From JABFRJ01 sp963847145 (GTDB lineage Bacteria; Pseudomonadota; Alphaproteobacteria; Rhizobiales; Hyphomicrobiaceae): a stretch of DNA of 64,000 nt. The notes below the pieces were generated by a model that searched no databases, had not been told where the DNA came from, and saw only the letters and a list, made by a program, of their open reading frames with translations. The position numbers and the translations under genes are program-made. How positions within the stretch are numbered: the first letter of the stretch is position 1; each line of letters starts with the position of its first letter. Positions 1 through 8,453 of the stretch are shown here, piece after piece. The DNA lies in NCBI GenBank assembly GCA_963847145.1, contig CAWJYN010000003.1, positions 620,001 to 684,000 of the forward strand, in the 5' to 3' direction.

Positions 1-705
1 TGTACCGGCGGGAATGGGGCTGCCATTGCGGATCGGCACTATATGGGGCCGGACATGCTCGGTGGCGGTGACGAGACGGCCCTCGCCGGCGGCGTCGATG
101 GCCGCGGCCTGTGTCGCAATCGGGCGCATGGACCGGTCGTAGCTCAAGCGCAAGCCTGGGCGCAGCGGGATGACAATGGCCGTCAGCAAAGCAGACGGCG
201 GTGCGGCCTCCCAGATGTTTTCGACAGGCATTTCAAACTGTCCCGCCGCTTTCACAAAGCGCAACTGTGCGCCGAGTGCGGTGAGCAAAAGCGCGCCTTC
301 ATAGCGTGTGCGGCGCGCCATCACATTGCCGCCCAGCGTTGCGGACAGCCGGATGCGAACATTAGAGATGCGCGACCAAGCGGCGGCGAATGCAGGCAGG
401 TGCTGGTGCAGGATTGCATCGGTTGCGCCGGCGGCGTGGGTGACTGCCGCGCCGATGATGATCGCGCCTGCCTGAATGGAAATCGTCCGCAGTGCTGCGA
501 TCCGCGAAATGTCGATCAACGCGCCCGGCTGGAAGCCTTCGTTGAATTGAGCCGGCAGATCGGTGCCGCCGGCGAGGATGGCCGGACGGTCCCATTCCGA
601 CAGGGCAGCGACGGTTTCAGACATTGTCGCCGCTGTGATGGCTTTGAAGCGCGGCAACGTCCGAAACGAGGTTGCGATCAAACCGCCCGCTTGAACCAAC
701 TGCAC
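1..705 (-). CDS. FAD-binding subunit of a xanthine dehydrogenase / CO dehydrogenase-type molybdenum hydroxylase (CoxM family), C-terminus off the left edge
   Basis: Reading the minus strand from a GTG at 705 gives an open frame to the window edge. It contains AILAGGTDLPAQ, the first FAD-contact loop of CoxM/XdhB-like subunits, then SNVRIRLSATLGGNVM, which matches the second flavin loop (N-[VI]-R...ATLGGN). The family passes electrons from the Fe-S subunit to FAD in heterotrimeric molybdenum hydroxylases; the partner subunits would lie outside the window. The start is uncertain: GTG 705 directly follows an in-frame TGA, and an ATG at 624 would begin just before the conserved core. The codons upstream of that TGA spell a Rossmann-like stretch (see findings). 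The substrate cannot be inferred. Confidence 0.8.
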   Translation of the reverse strand, partial: MQLVQAGGLIATSFRTLPRFKAITAATMSETVAALSEWDRPAILAGGTDLPAQFNEGFQPGALIDISRIAALRTISIQAGAIIIGAAVTHAAGATDAILHQHLPAFAAAWSRISNVRIRLSATLGGNVMARRTRYEGALLLTALGAQLRFVKAAGQFEMPVENIWEAAPPSALLTAIVIPLRPGLRLSYDRSMRPIATQAAAIDAAGEGRLVTATEHVRPHIVPIRNGSPIPAGT

Positions 706-898
706 GGTTCACCCCACGTGACCAGGCCCCACGATACCGACGCGCAACTTTAGAGTTGATCAGCGCGCGGCTTGTTCAAATTTGAACACTGCGTTCACTA
801 TGGAACGTTACATCGCCGCTCTGTGCTGTCAACAATGCGGCAGCTGTGACAGTGTTTGACCGCCCTGAAACGCTTGACTGAATATCTGAGCGACAGGC

Positions 899-1246
899 TT
901 AGACTTTTTTGTCCGGCCGCCGTTTGGCTGCGCGCGGTTTTGCATGCTGCCAGGCGGTTTCCAGCGCGGCTTTGAGTTCCGCGCGGCTCAATGCTGTCAG
1001 CGTGGCGGTGGTCCAACCCTGCTTGCCCCAGGCATTGGGCACGGCGGCAAAGGCATCAGGCGCGGTGAGACATTTCAATGCTTGCTCGCCGGGTGTGAAT
1101 TTGAGGTTGGCGGTCTGGCCGTCGGCGGCGAGCGTGGCATAGATGCGCGCCACCTTGAAAGCCGCGCGATCGAAATGTGGAGCCTCGGCGGTGCCGTCGA
1201 GGGCGAGAGCAATGCGGCGGAGGTCGGTGGCAGTGGCCATCGGCAT
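899..1246 (-). CDS. MmcQ/YjbR family protein (CyaY-like fold)
   Basis: The product is about 115 residues from the ATG at 1246 (MPMATATDLRR); an ATG two codons later or one 21 codons earlier are alternatives. It has the features of the MmcQ/YjbR family: an N-terminal helix with LRRIALALDG, a central ATLAADGQTANLKFTPGEQ strand pair, and the conserved NAWGKQGWTT...LSRAELKAALETAW end, followed by a basic Lys/Arg tail that could contact nucleic acid. Members are small cytosolic proteins with a frataxin-like/double-wing fold and are often called DNA-binding, but their function is poorly defined. It is a single gene with no evident operon partner. Confidence 0.8.
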   Translation of the reverse strand: MPMATATDLRRIALALDGTAEAPHFDRAAFKVARIYATLAADGQTANLKFTPGEQALKCLTAPDAFAAVPNAWGKQGWTTATLTALSRAELKAALETAWQHAKPRAAKRRPDKKV

Positions 1247-1317
1247 TGCTTTCAATTTGTCTGTCACCGGTTCGCGGCAGGGAAGAGATGAGGGCATGCA
1301 TGGTTGCACGCCATCAC

Positions 1318-1653
1318 CTAAATTTGGGGGCGCGCCGAGAGGGGACCGCGCGCTGAATTGGGCGCGCCGGTCGATTGCCGGACAATGAGCTGGGTGGGAA
1401 GAAGGCTCATGGCTGGTGCTGACTGCCCGCTGATGATGGCCAGCAAGCTAGCGCCTGCAAGCGCGCCCATTTCACGATTGGGGACGCGGATCGTGGTCAG
1501 GCCGACATCAAGCTGGGACGCGAGATCGAGATCATCGAAACCGGTGATCGAGATATCCTCGGGAACGCGCGAGCCAATGGCGCGCGCGTCGAGCAATGCA
1601 ATCCGGGCGAAGCCGCGCGCAAGCGAGCCTAGGGTCCCATAACGCGGCCCCAT
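1318..1653 (-). pseudogene. 3' remnant of a LacI/GalR-family transcriptional regulator
   Basis: The frame encodes only the C-terminal end of a LacI-type sugar-binding domain: RVPEDISITGFDDLDLA is the family signature before the last beta-alpha units, followed by TTIRVPNREMGALAGASLL and LLPTQLIVRQST, the usual final strand. A full regulator is about 340 residues with an N-terminal helix-turn-helix; here about 110 remain. An in-frame TAA lies eight codons upstream of the ATG, and the space where the rest of the gene would be is occupied by chorismate mutase on the other strand. It is therefore a truncated relic, probably left by a rearrangement. Confidence 0.75.
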
Positions 1654-1723
1654 TGCGCGTCTGGCCGGGGCCGCTTACACGTTGGGGCTGTTCGTTCGCT
1701 CGTGCTCTGGATCGTTGCCCGCC

Positions 1724-2065
1724 ATGTCGCCACGCTTGCCGCAAGATTGCACTGAACTCAGCCATGTGCGGACGGAAATAGACCGGCTCGATCAGGCGCT
1801 GGTTGATCTGATTGGTGAGCGGTTCGGGTATGTGGAGCGGGCGTGGCAGATCAAGCTGACGCAGAATGCCGAGGCCAATGTGCCGTGGCGCAACCAGCAG
1901 GTGATCGACCGGGTGCGGGCGCGGGCGACGGAGCGCGGCGTGCCACCAGAATTATGCGAGGCCCTGTGGCGGCAAATGATCGGCTGGTTCATCCAGTACG
2001 AGGAAGAAAAGCTGCGCCCGGATCTTGAGGCGCAGGCTGCACAAACCTCGCCCAAGACATCCTGA
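1724..2065 (+). CDS. Chorismate mutase, AroQ type (could instead be an isochorismate pyruvate lyase-like enzyme)
   Basis: About 113 residues from ATG 1724 (MSPRLPQDC); an upstream ATG at 1682 would add a poorly conserved leader. The helical core VRTEIDRLDQALVDLIGER is the diagnostic first helix of AroQ enzymes, with the conserved Arg and the E-x-x-x-x-R pattern; IKLTQNAEANVPWRNQQVIDRV corresponds to the K-x-x-x-x...R-E-x-x-V region, and the last helix holds the W-x-x-M-I region. The enzyme converts chorismate to prephenate in Phe/Tyr synthesis. The W/Q-rich middle recalls PchB-like isochorismate pyruvate lyases, so that alternative is open. The stop overlaps the next start (TGATG), so the two are probably co-translated. 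Confidence 0.8.
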   Translation: MSPRLPQDCTELSHVRTEIDRLDQALVDLIGERFGYVERAWQIKLTQNAEANVPWRNQQVIDRVRARATERGVPPELCEALWRQMIGWFIQYEEEKLRPDLEAQAAQTSPKTS

Positions 2066-2400
2066 TGCTGTTGCTGCAAGCCGTCGCGCAAGCCGTCGCG
2101 CAACCGCTGCCGCATGCTGAATTGCAGGCTAACGTCAGCTTGTGGGCGGTGCTGGCGTGGGCGGCGCTGAACCCGGCGATGATCGCGGTGGCGTTTTTGA
2201 TGGGGCGGCGGGCAGATCAACCAGCAAAACTTGGCATTGCGGCATTTGCGGGCGCGATGGCGGGGGTGGCGCTGCTCTGGCTGGCGGCACGGCTGCAGCT
2301 GGGGTTGGCGACCGACGTGGCGCGCGGGGCGGTGGGCGTGTTGGTGACGTCGTTACCGTTCGGGGCGCTGTGGGCGTGGCTCGGCAAATCAAGAGGCTGA
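2065..2400 (+). CDS. Small integral membrane protein of unknown function
   Basis: This 111-residue protein starts inside the stop codon of the chorismate mutase gene (TGATG), which supports the call as real and translationally coupled. After a short polar N-terminus it has three likely membrane helices: about residues 24-46 (SLWAVLAWAALNPAMIAVAF), 55-75 (GIAAFAGAMAGVALLWLAA) and 83-107 (ARGAVGVLVTSLPFGALWAW). I recognise no family. Its last 12 bases overlap the 3' end of pncC on the opposite strand. Confidence 0.65.
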   Translation: MLLLQAVAQAVAQPLPHAELQANVSLWAVLAWAALNPAMIAVAFLMGRRADQPAKLGIAAFAGAMAGVALLWLAARLQLGLATDVARGAVGVLVTSLPFGALWAWLGKSRG

Positions 2401-2892
2401 GGCTTCTTCGATCAGATCCAGTGCGGCGGCGATGGTTGCGAGGCGGACGGCGCTGCGGCCGACATCGCCGAAGCGACATTCGTTGTGCCGGGTCGCGCGG
2501 CCTGTGTGTGCGGCTGCCAGATGTACCAGGCCGACAGGCTTGCTCGCCGTGCCGCCGCCAGGCCCAGCGACACCGGTGACAGAGACGGCAATACCCGGCT
2601 GGCCGTGCTTGAGAGTGGCGAGTGCGCCTTCCGCCATAGCGATGGCTACCGCGCGGCTGACGGCGCCGTGACTGGTGATCAGCGCCATCGGCACGCCGAG
2701 CAGTTCCGCTTTCGCCTCGTTCGAGTAGGTGACGAAGCCACGATCGACGACATCAGATGCGCCGGCAATCTCCGTGAACAGTCCGGCGATCAAGCCTCCT
2801 GTGCAGCTCTCGGCGGTCGCCAGAGTCAGTTTTTGTGCGCGCAGCACATCCAGCAGACTGGTGGCGCGGTCCAAGAGCTGTTGCTCAAACAT
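2389..2892 (-). CDS. pncC: Nicotinamide-nucleotide amidase (CinA C-terminal domain / PncC)
   Basis: The 167-residue protein is a stand-alone CinA C-terminal domain. The family signature LATAESCTGGLIAGLFTEI at residues 25-43 contains the catalytic Ser in the AESCTGG motif, followed by GFVTYSNEAKAELLGV and the glycine-rich VTGVAGPGGG loop. PncC deamidates nicotinamide mononucleotide to nicotinic acid mononucleotide in pyridine-nucleotide salvage. The length is normal for the single-domain form. It stands alone and converges, with a 12-base overlap, on the small membrane-protein gene. Confidence 0.93.
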   Translation of the reverse strand: MFEQQLLDRATSLLDVLRAQKLTLATAESCTGGLIAGLFTEIAGASDVVDRGFVTYSNEAKAELLGVPMALITSHGAVSRAVAIAMAEGALATLKHGQPGIAVSVTGVAGPGGGTASKPVGLVHLAAAHTGRATRHNECRFGDVGRSAVRLATIAAALDLIEEASAS

Positions 2893-2937
2893 GCACTACT
2901 CCTCAAGAAAACACGCGTGAGTGTAGCGCCGGAGCAC

Positions 2938-2972
2938 AAAAAAGCGCCAGAGCGGGAGCTCGGGCGCTTTTT
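2938..2972 (-). terminator. Rho-independent terminator, bidirectional in sequence
   Basis: A stem of AGCGCC and GGCGCT, flanked by A-rich and T-rich runs on the two sides, lies 41 bases downstream of the marR stop on the minus strand. Because both flanks qualify as T-tracts it could work in either direction; with a minus-strand gene on each side, its evident job is to end the marR transcript before the pncC promoter. Confidence 0.75.
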
Positions 2973-3013
2973 CAAACGATTGCGGTGCGTCGCCGAATGT
3001 CTGAGACCGCCGC

Positions 3014-3508
3014 TCAGGCCGGACCGAGCCGCTCAGCCTGGGCGAGCAGATTGTCCAGTATGCCGCGGCTTTCGAGACCCATGACGCGCACGACGCGGGT
3101 TTGGGCTTCCTTCCAGACCGGATAGCCGCGATGGATAACATCCTGGCCCTTGGTGGTCAGATGCAAGCCGCGGCCACGGCGGCCGGCCGGCGGATCCATG
3201 GTCAGATGACCCAGCGCCAGCAAACGCTTGAGGTTGCGCGACAGGGTCGATTTTTCGATATCGAGGTCAGTGCCGATCTCGACAGCGGTGATGCCGTCCT
3301 GCTGGGCCAACTGGGTCAAGAGCGTGTATTGGCTCATGGTGATGCCGAGCGGCCGCATGGCGTCGTCGTAGACGCGCGTGATGATGCGGCTCAACTGGCG
3401 CACGCGGGTTGCGAGGCAGTTGGCCGCCGTGGCCTCGGCAACTTCGGCGATGTCGATACGGATCTGACCAGCGTGCTTGGCAGCGGCGGTCGGGGTCATA
3501 ATATTCAT
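3014..3508 (-). CDS. MarR-family transcriptional regulator
   Basis: The 164-residue protein has a winged helix-turn-helix of MarR type: TMSQYTLLTQLAQQ, then VEIGTDLDIEKSTLSRNLKRLLALG as the recognition region, then a wing ending in the usual RGRGLHLTTKGQDVI. It is a cytosolic dimeric repressor, normally released by small lipophilic ligands. It is transcribed divergently from the RND efflux adaptor across a 395-base gap that holds a promoter with an overlapping inverted repeat, so it probably represses the pump. A second regulator of TetR type lies beyond the pump gene. Confidence 0.9.
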   Translation of the reverse strand: MNIMTPTAAAKHAGQIRIDIAEVAEATAANCLATRVRQLSRIITRVYDDAMRPLGITMSQYTLLTQLAQQDGITAVEIGTDLDIEKSTLSRNLKRLLALGHLTMDPPAGRRGRGLHLTTKGQDVIHRGYPVWKEAQTRVVRVMGLESRGILDNLLAQAERLGPA

Positions 3509-3771
3509 GTCTCATTCTCCGATCAGCGGATCGAGACCGGACGCGAGACAAACGGCCCTGAGTTCACAGCATCTTTCTGCGCAAATTCGTGGCGGCCCGG
3601 CAACCCATCGCTCGGCAGCGGACCCCAATGGTTCCGACTATCGGCTTCATCAAAACCGAGGTGAGCCTTCAGGGCCACGCCGGTGTCGAGCGGCGTCGAT
3701 GTGGGACGTGGCTGGGGGGCGCTACTGCAGCCGCAGCGTTAACTCTTATGATTTCGATATGATAAAATTTG
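3509..3771. other. Divergent intergenic region between marR and the efflux operon
   Basis: This is the first part of the 395-base gap between the marR start and the efflux adaptor start. No coding sequence is convincing here; the stretch becomes AT-rich near 3740-3775 just before the efflux promoter. Confidence 0.5.
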
Positions 3772-3811
3772 AATGACGATTATTGACTTTTGTCATTTGT
3801 CGGGTTATCTT
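3772..3811 (+). promoter_or_regulatory. Candidate efflux-operon promoter with overlapping MarR-type operator
   Basis: TTGACT (3783-3788), a 17-base spacer and TATCTT (3806-3811) form a good sigma70-like promoter facing the adaptor gene. An inverted repeat, AATGAC (3772-3777) and GTCATT (3792-3797), brackets the -35 box, which is a natural place for a repressor such as the divergently encoded MarR protein. Binding is inferred, not shown. Confidence 0.5.
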
Positions 3812-3903
3812 TTGGCTTCACTGCCCAGTTTCCGGGCGTTTGCCACTCAGCCCCACCCCTCGCGCCGCCGATCTTCCCCCGAAATGACCTGCGAGTTCCC
3901 ACT

Positions 3904-5022
3904 ATGCGCGCCCTCAATTCGTTAACGTCCCTCCCGCTTTTCAGAGCTGCATTGCCGTCCACCCTGCTGGCGCTGATGCTGGCTGGCTGCGGCGAAGACC
4001 CGGCCAAGGCCAAAAAGGCTGACGTGCCGGGCCGCCCCGTGCTGGTCCAGGCCGTCCACTTCGCACCGCTGGTCGCCAGCCGGACCTTCGTCGCCACCAT
4101 CAAGCCACGGGTGGAAGCCGATCTTGGGTTCCGCGTCAACGGCAAGGTGCTGAAGCGTGCCGTCGATGTCGGCGACGCTGTCAAATCCGGCGAGGTGCTG
4201 GCCGTCCTGGATGAAACCGACCTGCGGCTGCAGTTCGAGCAGGCGCAGGCCGAGGTTCGCGCTGCCACGGTTGCGCAGACCAACGCTGAAACCGAGTATC
4301 AGCGGCGCCAGACGCTCAACAAACAAGGCTACTTGTCGGCGGCAAACCTCGACCAGCAGCGGACACTGACCGATGAAGCCCGTGGGCGGCTGACCAAAGG
4401 CGAGCGGGCTTTGCAGCTGGCACAAAACGCGCTCGGCTATACCAAGCTGCTGTCGGATGCCGATGGTGTCGTCACGGCCTCGCTAGTGGAGCCTGGCCAA
4501 GTGGTGGCGGCTGGCCAGACCGTGATGCGCGTCGCGCGCACTGCCGAACGCGAGGCGCTGGCGGCCATTCCCGAAACGCTGGTTGATCGCATTCGTGCCG
4601 GCACCGCTACGCTGACGCTGTGGTCGAGCCCGGACAAACCGACGCGCGCGACATTGCGCGAACTTTCACCGGCTGCCGACGCCTCGACACGCACGTACGC
4701 AGCCCGTTTCAGCCTGCCAGACGCAGGCGCTGAAATGGCGTGGGGCATGACGGCGACACTCACTGTTGCTGATGCCGGCGCTGCGACTGCCGCCCGCCTT
4801 CCGTTGTCTGCCCTGTTCAACGAGGGCAAAGGCCCGGCGCTGTGGGTTGTCGACAAAGCATCTGGTGCGCTGTCGCTCAAGCCGGTCGTGGTCGTCAAGT
4901 ATGATGGCGCGTCGGTTTACGTCACCACCGGCGTTGCCGAGGGCGACGACGTCGTGACGCTCGGCGTGCAGAAACTCGATCAGGGCCAGAAGGTCCGCGT
5001 GGTGAGCGCGTTGGGTATGTGA
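3904..5022 (+). CDS. RND efflux periplasmic adaptor (membrane fusion protein), lipoprotein
   Basis: From ATG 3904 the 372-residue product begins with a lipoprotein signal ending in the lipobox LAGC (Cys29), so it is anchored in the inner membrane facing the periplasm. It then follows the HlyD/AcrA plan: a barrel-sandwich half-motif (VEADLGFRVNGKVLKRAVDVGD), a helical hairpin rich in Gln/Glu/Arg (about residues 105-170), the second lipoyl half (DADGVVTASLVEPGQVV) and beta-barrel plus membrane-proximal domains. Upstream in-frame ATGs would remove the signal peptide from the N-terminus and are rejected. Together with the next gene it forms a two-gene efflux unit; no outer-membrane channel gene is present. 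Confidence 0.92.
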   Translation: MRALNSLTSLPLFRAALPSTLLALMLAGCGEDPAKAKKADVPGRPVLVQAVHFAPLVASRTFVATIKPRVEADLGFRVNGKVLKRAVDVGDAVKSGEVLAVLDETDLRLQFEQAQAEVRAATVAQTNAETEYQRRQTLNKQGYLSAANLDQQRTLTDEARGRLTKGERALQLAQNALGYTKLLSDADGVVTASLVEPGQVVAAGQTVMRVARTAEREALAAIPETLVDRIRAGTATLTLWSSPDKPTRATLRELSPAADASTRTYAARFSLPDAGAEMAWGMTATLTVADAGAATAARLPLSALFNEGKGPALWVVDKASGALSLKPVVVVKYDGASVYVTTGVAEGDDVVTLGVQKLDQGQKVRVVSALGM

Positions 5023-5041
5023 CGCGCGGCCCACCGAAGCC

Positions 5042-5144
5042 GGCGGATGGCGCTTCGCTTATCCGCCCTACAGTTCATCGCCAGCGGCCCGCGCCACGCT
5101 TGTGCGGATAAGGGCGCACTTCAGCGCCTGCCATCCGCCTTTTT
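5042..5144. repeat. Pair of REP-like hairpins between adaptor and pump genes
   Basis: The 145-base gap inside the efflux unit holds two stem-loops with related arms: GGCGGAT (5042-5048) with ATCCGCC (5061-5067), and GCGGAT (5104-5109) with ATCCGC (5133-5138), the latter with an inner GGCGC/GCGCC stem. A run of five T follows the second hairpin, so it could also attenuate transcription into the pump gene. The arrangement resembles a paired repetitive extragenic palindrome. Confidence 0.6.
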
Positions 5145-5167
5145 CCTGTTATACTGAGGCTTCTTCC

Positions 5168-8100
5168 ATGCGCAGCTTCAATCTCTCAGCTTGGGCCGTC
5201 CGGCACCCTGCGCTTGTCACGTTCTTTATTGTGGCGTTGGGCGTCGCCGGCCTGCAGAGTTTCTTCAAGCTCGGCCGCGCCGAAGATCCGAACTTCACCA
5301 TCAAGAACGTGGTGATCACCGCCATCTGGCCGGGTGCGACGGCGGCTGAGATGCAGGCCCAGGTGGCCGACCGCATCGAGAAGAAGCTGCAGGAGCTGCC
5401 CTACTTCGACAAAGTCGAGACCTACACCAAGCCCGGATTCTCCGCCCTCAGCATGGGCTTTAAAGACTACACGCCGGCGCGTGAAGTCCCGCAGCTGTTC
5501 TATCAGCTGCGCAAGAAGCTGGGTGATATCAAGGGCGAGTTACCGGCCGATCTCATCGGCCCTGCCATCAACGATGAATATGGCGATGTGGACAGCATTC
5601 TTTACACGTTGACTGGCACCGGTGCCGACTTCGCCCAACTGAAGCGCGTTGCAGAAAGCATGCGCCAACGCATTCTGAAGCTCAACAACGTCACCAAGGT
5701 CAACATCTACGGCGCGCAGGACGAGCGCATCTTTGTCGAGTTCAATCATGCCAAGCTATCGACGCTCGGTATCAGCCCGCAAGCGATCTTCGCGTCGCTG
5801 GCAAAACAGAACGCGGTGGCGCCGTCCGGCGTGATCGAAACCAGTGCCCAGCGCATTGCGTTGCGCGTCACTGGCGCGCTGGAAGGCGAAAAGGCGGTCG
5901 CGGAAACGCCGGTCGAATCCGGCGGGCGCGTCTTTCGCCTTGGCGACATCGCGACCGTCAGCCGTGGCTTCGTTGATCCGCCGACCTTCCTGATCCGTCA
6001 GAAAACAAATTCCGCGCTCGCTGTCGGCGTCGTTATGGCCAAAGGCGGCAACCTGTTGGCGCTCGGCGAAGACGTCCGCAAGTCCATGCAGGACTTCATC
6101 GCCGAAACCCCGGCCGGCATAGATTTCGAGCAGATCGCCGATCAGCCGAAAGTGGTGGACGAAGCCATTTTCGAGTTCGAGCGCTCCTTCCTCGAAGCCC
6201 TCGCCATTGTGCTCGGGGTCAGCTTCCTGTCACTGGGCTGGCGGACCGGCATCGTCGTCGCACTGTCGATCCCGCTGGTGCTGACAATCGTGTTCGTGTG
6301 CATGAACGTCATGGGCATCGATCTCCATCGCATCACCCTTGGCGCGCTGATTATCGCGCTTGGGCTGCTGGTGGATGACGCGATCATCGCCGTCGAGATG
6401 ATGGCCGTTAAAATGGAGGAAGGCTGGAGCCGCACCAGAGCTGCCGCCTATGCGTGGGAAAGCACAGCCTTCCCGATGCTCACCGGCACGCTCGTCACTG
6501 CTGCCGGTTTTCTGCCAGTCGGCTTTGCCAACTCCTCTGTCGGTGAATACACCGGATCGCTGTTCTGGGTCGTGGCCATCGCGTTGATCGCGTCGTGGGT
6601 CGTGGCCGTGGTGTTCACGCCCTTCCTCGGCGTCAAGCTGCTGCCGGACGTGAAGGCACACGCTGACGGCCGACACGATCATGGCGCCATGTATAAAACC
6701 GGCCCGTATCGTGCGCTGCGCTCGATAATCACGTGGTGCGTCAACCGCCGCTACACGGTTGTTGGCGCGACGCTGGGCGTGTTTGCGGTGTCCGTCGTCG
6801 CGTTCGGCTTTGTGCAGCAGCAGTTCTTCCCGCTCTCCGAACGCCCAGAATTGTTCTTCCAGTTGCGCCTGCCGGAAGGCACCGCCATCGGCCCGACGCT
6901 GGCTATCACCAAAGAAGCCGAGAAACTCATCGAGGGCGACACCGACGCCGCAACCTACACCGCCTACGTTGGCCAAGGCTCGCCGCGCTTTTGGCTCGGC
7001 CTCAATCCGCAACTGCCGAACGAGGCCTTTGCAGAGATCGTCATCGTCGCCAAGAACGTCGAGGCCCGAGAACGGTTGAAGTCCAAGATCGAAGCCGCCG
7101 TCGCCAAAGGCGCGCTGGCCGGTGCCCGCGTTCGCGTCGATCGTTTCAACTTCGGCCCGCCGGTTGGCTTTCCGGTTCAATTCCGCGTTGTCGGCGCTGA
7201 ACCGGCCACAGTGCGCGCCATTGCTGCGGACGTCCGCGCTGTCATGCGGGCCGACACGAAGGTGGTCGATCCGCATCTGAACTGGAACGAGCAGACGCCG
7301 TCGCTGCGTCTTGAGGTCGACCAGGAGCGCGCGCGGGCGCTTGGGCTGACGCCGCAGGACATCTCGCAGAGCCTGGCAACGCTGATCTCGGGCTTTACGG
7401 TCACGCAAGTGCGCGAGGGCACCGAAAAGATCGACGTGGTGGCGCGGGCGGCGGCGTCCGAGCGCGCCGACCTCGGCCGCATCGCCGATCTCACCATCGT
7501 CTCGCGGGATGGCGTTGCGGTGCCACTCGGGCAAGTTGTCAAGATTCACTATGGCCACGAAGAACCCATTCTTTGGCGGCGCAACCGTGACATGTCGATC
7601 ACTGTGCGTGCTGACGTCGTGGACGGCGTGCAGCCGCCCGACGCCACCAAGGCGATCTGGCCGAAGCTCGCCGACATCCGCGCCAAGCTGCCTGCTGGCT
7701 ATCGCCTGGAAATTGGCGGTGCGGTAGAAGAATCGGAGAAAGGCAACGCCTCGCTGGCCGCTATGTTCCCGGTGATGGCGCTGGCCATGCTCACCTTGCT
7801 GATGCTGCAGCTGCAGAACTTCTCGCGTCTGATCCTGGTGTTTTTAACGGCTCCCCTCGGTATCATTGGCGCTGCCCTCGGCCTCAATCTGTTCAACAAG
7901 CCGTTCGGGTTCGTGGCGCTGCTGGGTCTGATCGCGCTGGCTGGCATGATCATGCGCAACACCATTATCCTCGTCGATCAGATCGAAGCGGATGTGGACG
8001 GCGGCGATCATACGCGCCGGCAGGCGATCATCGAGGCGACCGTGCGCCGCGCGCGGCCGGTGATCCTGACGGCGCTGGCGGCCATTCTGGCGATGATCCC

Positions 8101-8302
8101 GCTGTCGCGCTCGGCTTTCTGGGGGCCCATGGCGATCGTGATCATGGGCGGGTTGTTCGTGGCGACCTTTCTGACGCTGCTGTTCCTTCCGGCCCTCTAT
8201 GCCGTCTGGTTCCGCAAGAGCCTCGACCAAGTCCCTGCACCAATCGAAGCGGATGGCTATGACCGCCGATCGGTCACGATGCTGCGTCCCGCCGCCGAAT
8301 AG
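5168..8302 (+). CDS. RND-family multidrug/solute efflux transporter, inner-membrane pump
   Basis: The 1044-residue length and layout are typical of AcrB/MexB-type proton antiporters: an N-terminal cytosolic stub and first membrane helix, two large periplasmic loops (about residues 35-340 and 560-870) and twelve membrane helices. The proton-relay aspartates are visible as GLLVDDAI (Asp403 and Asp404) in the fourth helix. An internal repeat of the helix bundle ends with AILAMIPLSRSAFWGPMAIV. The start at 5168 (MRSFNLSAWAVRHP) gives the standard short N-terminus; the upstream ATG at 5102 adds non-conserved residues. It acts with the preceding adaptor. The substrate is unknown; divergence from AcrB makes a broad drug spectrum only a guess. 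Confidence 0.95.
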   Translation: MRSFNLSAWAVRHPALVTFFIVALGVAGLQSFFKLGRAEDPNFTIKNVVITAIWPGATAAEMQAQVADRIEKKLQELPYFDKVETYTKPGFSALSMGFKDYTPAREVPQLFYQLRKKLGDIKGELPADLIGPAINDEYGDVDSILYTLTGTGADFAQLKRVAESMRQRILKLNNVTKVNIYGAQDERIFVEFNHAKLSTLGISPQAIFASLAKQNAVAPSGVIETSAQRIALRVTGALEGEKAVAETPVESGGRVFRLGDIATVSRGFVDPPTFLIRQKTNSALAVGVVMAKGGNLLALGEDVRKSMQDFIAETPAGIDFEQIADQPKVVDEAIFEFERSFLEALAIVLGVSFLSLGWRTGIVVALSIPLVLTIVFVCMNVMGIDLHRITLGALIIALGLLVDDAIIAVEMMAVKMEEGWSRTRAAAYAWESTAFPMLTGTLVTAAGFLPVGFANSSVGEYTGSLFWVVAIALIASWVVAVVFTPFLGVKLLPDVKAHADGRHDHGAMYKTGPYRALRSIITWCVNRRYTVVGATLGVFAVSVVAFGFVQQQFFPLSERPELFFQLRLPEGTAIGPTLAITKEAEKLIEGDTDAATYTAYVGQGSPRFWLGLNPQLPNEAFAEIVIVAKNVEARERLKSKIEAAVAKGALAGARVRVDRFNFGPPVGFPVQFRVVGAEPATVRAIAADVRAVMRADTKVVDPHLNWNEQTPSLRLEVDQERARALGLTPQDISQSLATLISGFTVTQVREGTEKIDVVARAAASERADLGRIADLTIVSRDGVAVPLGQVVKIHYGHEEPILWRRNRDMSITVRADVVDGVQPPDATKAIWPKLADIRAKLPAGYRLEIGGAVEESEKGNASLAAMFPVMALAMLTLLMLQLQNFSRLILVFLTAPLGIIGAALGLNLFNKPFGFVALLGLIALAGMIMRNTIILVDQIEADVDGGDHTRRQAIIEATVRRARPVILTALAAILAMIPLSRSAFWGPMAIVIMGGLFVATFLTLLFLPALYAVWFRKSLDQVPAPIEADGYDRRSVTMLRPAAE

Positions 8303-8453
8303 GCTCTGCGCTGCAACATGAACGGTCTCGTGGTACCCTGATGCAGCGCAAGGCTTGCCACGGACCGCCCGTGCACTAATACATGCCGGCAGGGGCGACT
8401 CACTGCACGCCCGCCGGGGCCCCGACTGCCAGCTTGAGAAGGACGTGACTCCC

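Noticed and set aside
43..753. Long plus-strand open frame opposite the CoxM-like gene
   Set aside because: Its translation is Arg/Gly/Cys-rich with no domain, while the minus strand gives both FAD-binding loops.
6230..7558. 442-codon minus-strand frame inside the RND pump gene
   Set aside because: It is an antisense shadow in GC-rich DNA; the pump has full family conservation on the plus strand.
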